Source: JBLIOB01 sp047639575 (GTDB lineage: Bacteria > Bacteroidota > Bacteroidia > Flavobacteriales_D > Parvicellaceae). Taken from it: DNA of 10,031 bases. The DNA lies in contig JBLIOB010000145.1 in the NCBI GenBank assembly GCA_047639575.1, positions 1 to 10,031 of the forward strand, given 5' to 3'. A program made the position numbers and the translations under genes. Under the pieces are notes generated by a model that did no database searches, was not told the DNA's origin, and worked only from the letters and a program-made list of their open reading frames with translations. Within the stretch, counting starts at the first letter, position 1. Each line of letters starts with the position of its first letter. This document shows, piece after piece, positions 6,387 to 10,031 of the stretch.

Positions 6387-7133
6387 TCAATCAAAAGAAA
6401 AGCCAAGTTTCAGTCCGTAATAAGCATGAAACGGTTCCCAGACATTCCCTCTCATTTCGGCATACCCTGTCAGGTTGAAAAAGTTATCCCCATCAGAAAT
6501 AATGACTTTAGCTCCAGCCCCATAGGCCCAAACAGCATTCGTTTCTTTCGTGTCTTTGTCATGAATAAAATCTAAACCAGCAAAATTAATATAGGGTCCA
6601 AATCGTAAATTGTTTCGAATGATTGGAAATTGATAGTTAATTCCTTCCGGCAAGGCGGTAATTAATAATCCCATTAAGATCCTTTTGCCCGCTTTGTCAC
6701 AACGTATTGTTTTCTCAGGTCTTCTGGTGTCAACCCATATTGAGTCAGTGTGCCATTCGTTACTTTCGAAGTGTTCTTCATATTCATAATATCCATCTTC
6801 TTTCAAGCATCCTGCACAAGAAAACAATCCTCTTAGAAATAATTGTGGACCAGCAATGAAGCCAGCTGGAGTGTGAATTAGAAACTTGTTTTCATTGGGG
6901 TCATCGTAGTGTCCAAAGGACAAACTGTAATTAATACTCAGATTATCAAGGACGAAATATTCAAATTCAAATCCGTAATTTTTAATTGAACCGTTATCAT
7001 TGCTGGAAATATCATGCTTGTAATGCCACATGCTTTGTCCTTCGTCCTGGGCAATCGAACTTAGTGGGATTAAAAATAAAAACAGGAATAAAAAAAGCAA
7101 ACCATGGAAAGTTTGATTGTTTTGGGTAGGCAT
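6387..7133 (-). CDS. Exported protein, possible outer-membrane beta-barrel
   Basis: The 248-residue product starts with a signal peptide whose core is unusually Phe/Leu-repetitive (GLLFLFLFLFLIPLSSIAQ). The mature part has alternating aromatic/hydrophobic strands (GFEFEYFVLDNLSINYSLSFG, and near the end HAYYGLKLGFSFD), glycine-rich turns and a C-terminal segment close to the aromatic ending of outer-membrane barrels, so a small barrel or barrel-associated protein is plausible. No family is recognised. A CxxC (FSCAGC, Cys106 and Cys109) plus Cys145 flank a charged, Glu/Tyr-rich insert (about 110-145) that could be a disulfide-stabilised loop. It lies 47 bases downstream of the HExxH protein gene and may be the last member of that run. 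Its stop is only seven bases from the convergent M28 peptidase stop. Confidence 0.7.
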   Translation of the reverse strand: MPTQNNQTFHGLLFLFLFLFLIPLSSIAQDEGQSMWHYKHDISSNDNGSIKNYGFEFEYFVLDNLSINYSLSFGHYDDPNENKFLIHTPAGFIAGPQLFLRGLFSCAGCLKEDGYYEYEEHFESNEWHTDSIWVDTRRPEKTIRCDKAGKRILMGLLITALPEGINYQFPIIRNNLRFGPYINFAGLDFIHDKDTKETNAVWAYGAGAKVIISDGDNFFNLTGYAEMRGNVWEPFHAYYGLKLGFSFD

Positions 7134-7135
7134 AA

Positions 7136-7170
7136 GTTAGGTTGTTAGGTTAGTCCTTTTAAACCAACAA
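7136..7170 (-). repeat. Tandem 8-mer and imperfect stem-loop in the leader of the 6387-7133 gene
   Basis: GTTAGGTT occurs twice in direct tandem (7136-7143 and 7144-7151). The sequence 7142-7151 can pair with 7162-7170 (TTGTT/AACAA and GGTT/AACC, one bulged A) around a 10-base loop. It lies between the stop at 7181 and the ATG at 7133. No T-tract follows, so this is more likely a leader structure or chance than a terminator. Confidence 0.3.
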
Positions 7171-7180
7171 TCGATCCAAC

Positions 7181-7825
7181 TTATTTCTGCTCAATAATTT
7201 CTTCGGGACTCATGTAGATTTTGCGTTTGTACTCTAGGTAGGCCGCATCGGCTTTTTTATGAGTAAAAACATACACACTGAAATCATAGCATTGCCAAAA
7301 CAAGCCATGATCAATTGTTCTTTGATCAGTTGCTCTTTCAAATTTTGCTCGGTACTTTTTACTGGCATATCCAAATGCGTTAAACATGAGTTTGATAACA
7401 GATTTAGACTGATAATCAACTATATGACCAAATTCATGTCCGATTACGCCCACCTGAGCATTAAACGATGCACTATCTAATGGTACTTGAGGATTTACAT
7501 TATTCAATAGTACTTTGTACTGCCGTTTCCCTTTTCTTCGTATGAAGTTTAAGCCAGAAGGCCTAGCTGCCATGGTCGAGTTTAATTTTTTAGCAACAAA
7601 TTTGATTTTAGTCTCTGCCAATTCAGGATAGTACGATAAAGCTACCAAAGAGGCTAGTTCATAGGTAAGAGGAAGTTCTTTATTAACCCCGAAATTGGTT
7701 CTCATCGAATCTATTTTCCCTTCAAATGTAACTGTAGATATTATCCGTGGCGCTCGTGTTTGAGCCATTAATGAGGCACAGAACAAACAACAAACAATAA
7801 GCCCTAGTCGATAAATGAAAACCAC
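7181..7825 (-). CDS. Exported HExxH metallopeptidase-like protein
   Basis: This 214-residue protein has an N-terminal signal (RLGLIVCCLFCASLMAQ) and the zinc-binding motif GVIGHEFGHIVDY (His130, Glu131, His134). The downstream KFERATDQRTIDHG has Glu163 and Asp166 at the spacing of a gluzincin third ligand (the ExxAD/ExxxD pattern seen in M48-like enzymes). It is therefore probably a zinc peptidase of the cell envelope. I cannot assign a named family and no substrate can be read. The start is GTG at 7825, which lies inside the end of the upstream membrane-protein gene (22-base overlap, different frame); no ATG is available before the signal peptide. The overlap implies co-translation with the DUF4870-like gene and the MscS channel. 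Length is short for M48 enzymes and there is no C-terminal domain. Confidence 0.7.
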   Translation of the reverse strand: MVFIYRLGLIVCCLFCASLMAQTRAPRIISTVTFEGKIDSMRTNFGVNKELPLTYELASLVALSYYPELAETKIKFVAKKLNSTMAARPSGLNFIRRKGKRQYKVLLNNVNPQVPLDSASFNAQVGVIGHEFGHIVDYQSKSVIKLMFNAFGYASKKYRAKFERATDQRTIDHGLFWQCYDFSVYVFTHKKADAAYLEYKRKIYMSPEEIIEQK

Positions 7826-8136
7826 TTGCTGAAGAGTTTGCCTACAACCGGTAACTCGGTAAATTTGTCATTTGAGGCGTTGATTATTCCAATTACAGTA
7901 AGCCCTATAACGGCTAATGCAATTGCTGGGATTATGGTAATCCCCATAAGTGGAATTTCGCTGATGGTAGCTACAACGGTAGGCAGTGCTATAGATGCAG
8001 CTGCTACTCCGGTTCCTTGTCTTAAATGATAAGCCCCATAAACTGATTTGTTTTGAGAATGCATAATCCAGGCTACTCCGTACCCTATAATAGAGCAGTA
8101 CGCTAATATTGCAATTGTTCTTGTATTCCCGTCCAT
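7804..8136 (-). CDS. Small DUF4870/Tic20-like membrane protein
   Basis: The product has 110 residues with about three membrane segments (7-25, 41-58 and 62-86). The loop motif GAYHLRQGTG (34-43) and the C-terminal PVVGKLFSKWF (96-106) match the pattern of small Bacteroidota membrane proteins annotated as DUF4870 or Tic20-like. These are often called import component proteins by similarity, with no demonstrated function. The start ATG overlaps the stop of the upstream channel gene as TAATG (8134-8138), a classic coupling arrangement, and its own end overlaps the GTG start of the HExxH protein. This places it as the middle gene of a tightly coupled trio. The family call is moderately sure; the function is unknown. 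Confidence 0.7.
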   Translation of the reverse strand: MDGNTRTIAILAYCSIIGYGVAWIMHSQNKSVYGAYHLRQGTGVAAASIALPTVVATISEIPLMGITIIPAIALAVIGLTVIGIINASNDKFTELPVVGKLFSKWFSFID

Positions 8137-9407
8137 TACGAAAGTGCTTTTGAAAAATCTGAACCTGTTGGGCTTTGGAATATTTCCAAGTCAAATTCAG
8201 GTGCTGTTGCTATAATGTGATCAAATAAATCTGCTACAATGATTTCGTAATTGCCCCAGTCTTTATCCCTAGAGAAAGCATAGATTTCAATTGGAAGTCC
8301 ACTTTCCGATGCGTGTAGTTGTCTCACCATACTTGTCATGTCGGTGTTAATGTATGGATTTGACCGCAAGTAATTCTCCAAATAAACTCTAAAAACGCCA
8401 ATGTTTGTTAAATGCCGCCCATTTGCTAAGATGGATTTATCAATTTGTTGATCAACATTATATTCTTTAATTTCTTTTCGCTTTTTATCAATGTATTCAG
8501 AAACCAAATGAACTTTTGAAAAACGCTCTAAAAGGCCATCATCACAAAATTTGACTGATCCTATTTTAATATTTATCGCTCTTTTGATTCTTCTCCCATC
8601 GCTTTCTTCCATTCCTCTCCAGTTTTTGAATGAGTCTGAGATAAAAGAATAGGTAGGAATTGTAGTAATAGTTTTATCAAAATTAATCACTTTAATAGTG
8701 GTTAGATTAATTTCTAAGACATCTCCATCTGCACCAAATTTTGGCATTGAGATCCAGTCCCCAATTCTAATCATATCATTGGCACTCAATTGGATACTAG
8801 CAACAAAACCAAGAATGGTGTCTTTGAATATCAATAGCATTACGGCCGTCATGGCGCCCATAGCACTTAAAAAGTAGATTGGTGACTTCTCGGAAAGGAT
8901 TGAAAAAATGATGATCCCTGAAATAAAGTAAATAAATATTTTAGCTAGCTGAGAGTAGCTAGCCATTGGCTTATCTCTTAAACTTGGCTTTTTAGATAGA
9001 AAATCTCTAGTAGCATTTATAAATGCTATTATTGCTCGAGTAACTAACACTGCAATTAGGGCGTCCGTCAATTTGTAAACTAACGAATGATCATTTAGAA
9101 TTTCGCCAAAGACAGACCGCTCCTGAACTTCAATTATTAGTGCCGGAATAATATTAGCAACCCATTTAAAAAAGTTATAGTTCAACAAGTAATCATCAAA
9201 TTCGGACTTCGTTTTATTCGAAACACTTTTCATTATTACCTTGGCAGTGAAGCGAGTAACGAACCAAACAGCCGCGCAAATTCCAATTAAAATGGCTCCC
9301 TCTATTAGGACATCCTGCCATATCTCATTTGTAATTCCAGTTTTTAATTGAAAAAAAGATTCGAGGGTTGTTTGATCAACTAGTGTTGAGTCGGTTACTG
9401 CCGGCAT
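8136..9407 (-). CDS. MscS-family mechanosensitive channel, YbdG-like
   Basis: The 423-residue protein has about five membrane segments (near 32-52, 76-93, 113-131, 151-171 and the pore helix 174-204) and then the MscS beta domain. Signature blocks are FLSAMGAMTAVMLLIFKDTI, LGFVASIQLSANDMIRIGDW (199-218), VLEINLTTIKVINFDKTITT and SDSFKNWRGMEESDGRRIKR. The GMEESDGRRIKR extension and the C-terminal domain (about 270-415, with GLPIEIYAFSRDKDW) match the long YbdG/miniconductance branch, and the length is close to the roughly 415 residues of E. coli YbdG. It is a channel of the cytoplasmic (inner) membrane that would open on membrane tension during hypo-osmotic shock. It heads a run with the DUF4870-like and HExxH genes (TAATG overlap downstream). 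A TAnnTTTG box lies 17 bases before its ATG. Confidence 0.93.
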   Translation of the reverse strand: MPAVTDSTLVDQTTLESFFQLKTGITNEIWQDVLIEGAILIGICAAVWFVTRFTAKVIMKSVSNKTKSEFDDYLLNYNFFKWVANIIPALIIEVQERSVFGEILNDHSLVYKLTDALIAVLVTRAIIAFINATRDFLSKKPSLRDKPMASYSQLAKIFIYFISGIIIFSILSEKSPIYFLSAMGAMTAVMLLIFKDTILGFVASIQLSANDMIRIGDWISMPKFGADGDVLEINLTTIKVINFDKTITTIPTYSFISDSFKNWRGMEESDGRRIKRAINIKIGSVKFCDDGLLERFSKVHLVSEYIDKKRKEIKEYNVDQQIDKSILANGRHLTNIGVFRVYLENYLRSNPYINTDMTSMVRQLHASESGLPIEIYAFSRDKDWGNYEIIVADLFDHIIATAPEFDLEIFQSPTGSDFSKALS

Positions 9408-9424
9408 AAATGCTTATTTTGCTA

Positions 9425-9432
9425 CAAAATTA
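9425..9432 (-). promoter_or_regulatory. Putative -7 promoter box TAATTTTG for the MscS operon
   Basis: On the minus strand this is an exact TAnnTTTG match, 17 bases upstream of the ATG at 9407. No TTG is present at the usual -33 distance. The position suits a promoter for the channel gene and the genes that follow it. Confidence 0.35.
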
Positions 9433-9441
9433 GAATATACT

Positions 9442-10031
9442 TTGGATTTGGGGAGATATCAGGTTTACTTCTTAGGGGCAATTACATTAATTGGATTTCC
9501 ATTAATTGGATTTATTATCAATTATTTCTTTCAAGACACTTCGTTTTGGCATCAATTTGAATCTCCATTTTCGCTAACATACCAGATTGTAGTTGGTATT
9601 GTATATGGAGTTTTAGCTGGATTCATGTGTTGGTTTGTTATCACATCGGCTTTCATGAGAAAATCAAGAATAAAGTATATCTCCGTGATGCGAGAAATGA
9701 ATATGAGTTATTTCGACATTGTATTTATTTCCATATGTGCTGGAGTAGGAGAGGAGATTTTATTTCGAGGAGTTCTTCAAGATTTCTTGGGAATAATTAT
9801 TACGTCTGTCGTTTTCGTGGCAATTCACGGATATTTAAAATGGAATGATTGGAGAATCAGTATCTACGGAGTAGTAATGATTTTAGTAATTGTTGGGATC
9901 GGGATAATGTTCGAAACGATGGGGGTAATTGCCCCGGCAATAGCTCACACGGTAATTGATATTATCCTATTAACGCTTATTTGTAAAGGAAACATAGATC
10001 AAGATGTGGTTTACATTCCTCGAACTTCAGA
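9442..10031 (+). CDS. CPBP-family intramembrane glutamic protease (C-terminus beyond window)
   Basis: The frame stays open to the right edge, giving about 196 residues from the chosen start. It carries the three CPBP/Abi (Rce1-like) motifs: GVGEEILFRG (Glu104, Glu105, Arg109), FVAIH (Phe125, His129) and IAHTVID (His169, Asp173). Two membrane segments precede them (YFLGAITLIGFPLIGF and IVVGIVYGVLAGF). Family members are membrane-embedded peptidases; bacterial roles vary and no substrate can be inferred here. The start is uncertain: no ATG or GTG occurs in frame between the upstream stop (9373-9375) and the first membrane segment, so TTG 9442 (reading MDLGRYQVYF) is proposed, with TTG 9448 as an alternative. 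The first in-frame ATG (9625) would remove TM1 and part of TM2. It is divergent from the MscS gene with a gap of only 34 bases. Confidence 0.8.
   Translation, partial: MDLGRYQVYFLGAITLIGFPLIGFIINYFFQDTSFWHQFESPFSLTYQIVVGIVYGVLAGFMCWFVITSAFMRKSRIKYISVMREMNMSYFDIVFISICAGVGEEILFRGVLQDFLGIIITSVVFVAIHGYLKWNDWRISIYGVVMILVIVGIGIMFETMGVIAPAIAHTVIDIILLTLICKGNIDQDVVYIPRTS

Noticed and set aside
7868..8194. 108-residue minus-strand open frame across the DUF4870-like gene
   Set aside because: It is in a different frame from two well-supported coupled genes and has a composition (many Ser, Tyr, Asn, Arg) typical of a shifted membrane-protein frame.
9627..9848. 73-residue + strand open frame within the CPBP gene
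   Set aside because: It is frame-shifted relative to the frame carrying all three CPBP motifs and has no features of its own.

Overview
The window reads as a stretch of an AT-rich Bacteroidota chromosome, most likely Flavobacteriales-like. Four things point there: lipoprotein and signal peptides of the MKK..C and ..SQ/..AQ type; no Shine-Dalgarno sequences before starts; TAnnTTTG-type promoter boxes; and families typical of the phylum (HU-CCDC81 proteins, coiled-coil Cbp1-like lipoproteins, Bacteroidota-type cyclophilin). No rRNA, tRNA, CRISPR, transposon or phage gene was seen. Genes are packed tightly and no gap exceeds about 75 bases, so there is no large non-coding stretch.

Region 1 (1-2475, minus strand) is an envelope-related gene run. 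It starts with an NlpC/P60-like lipoprotein (1759-2475), then a cyclophilin-type peptidyl-prolyl isomerase lipoprotein (877-1716, non-ATG start), then, one base later, a large protein cut by the window edge (1-875). That last protein has two short HU/CCDC81-like domains followed by a Lys/Ala/Glu-rich helical tail.

Region 2 (2541-3946, plus strand) is divergent from region 1. It holds a coiled-coil lipoprotein resembling Cbp1-type Bacteroidota proteins and a DUF4442 hotdog-fold protein. Both are preceded by the same 12-base promoter-like string.

Region 3 (3982-4907, minus) is a translationally coupled pair: a peroxiredoxin-like thioredoxin-fold protein and a small exported protein of unknown function. 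Divergent from it is an exported M28 zinc peptidase (4982-6379, plus). The 74 bases between them carry two TACATTTG boxes in inverted orientation. The one facing the peptidase lies so close to its ATG that a leaderless transcript is possible.

Region 4 (6387-9407, minus) begins with a four-gene run in transcription order: a YbdG-like MscS channel, a small DUF4870-like membrane protein, an exported HExxH metallopeptidase-like protein and, after a 47-base gap, an exported possibly outer-membrane protein. The first three overlap one another. Divergent from the channel, a CPBP-family intramembrane protease (about 9442-10031, plus) runs off the right edge and lacks an ATG near its apparent start.

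Most genes encode exported, lipid-anchored or membrane proteins, so the window looks like ordinary chromosomal envelope and housekeeping content. No complete new defence or mobile system was found. The most interesting item is the HU-CCDC81 protein with its repetitive charged tail.
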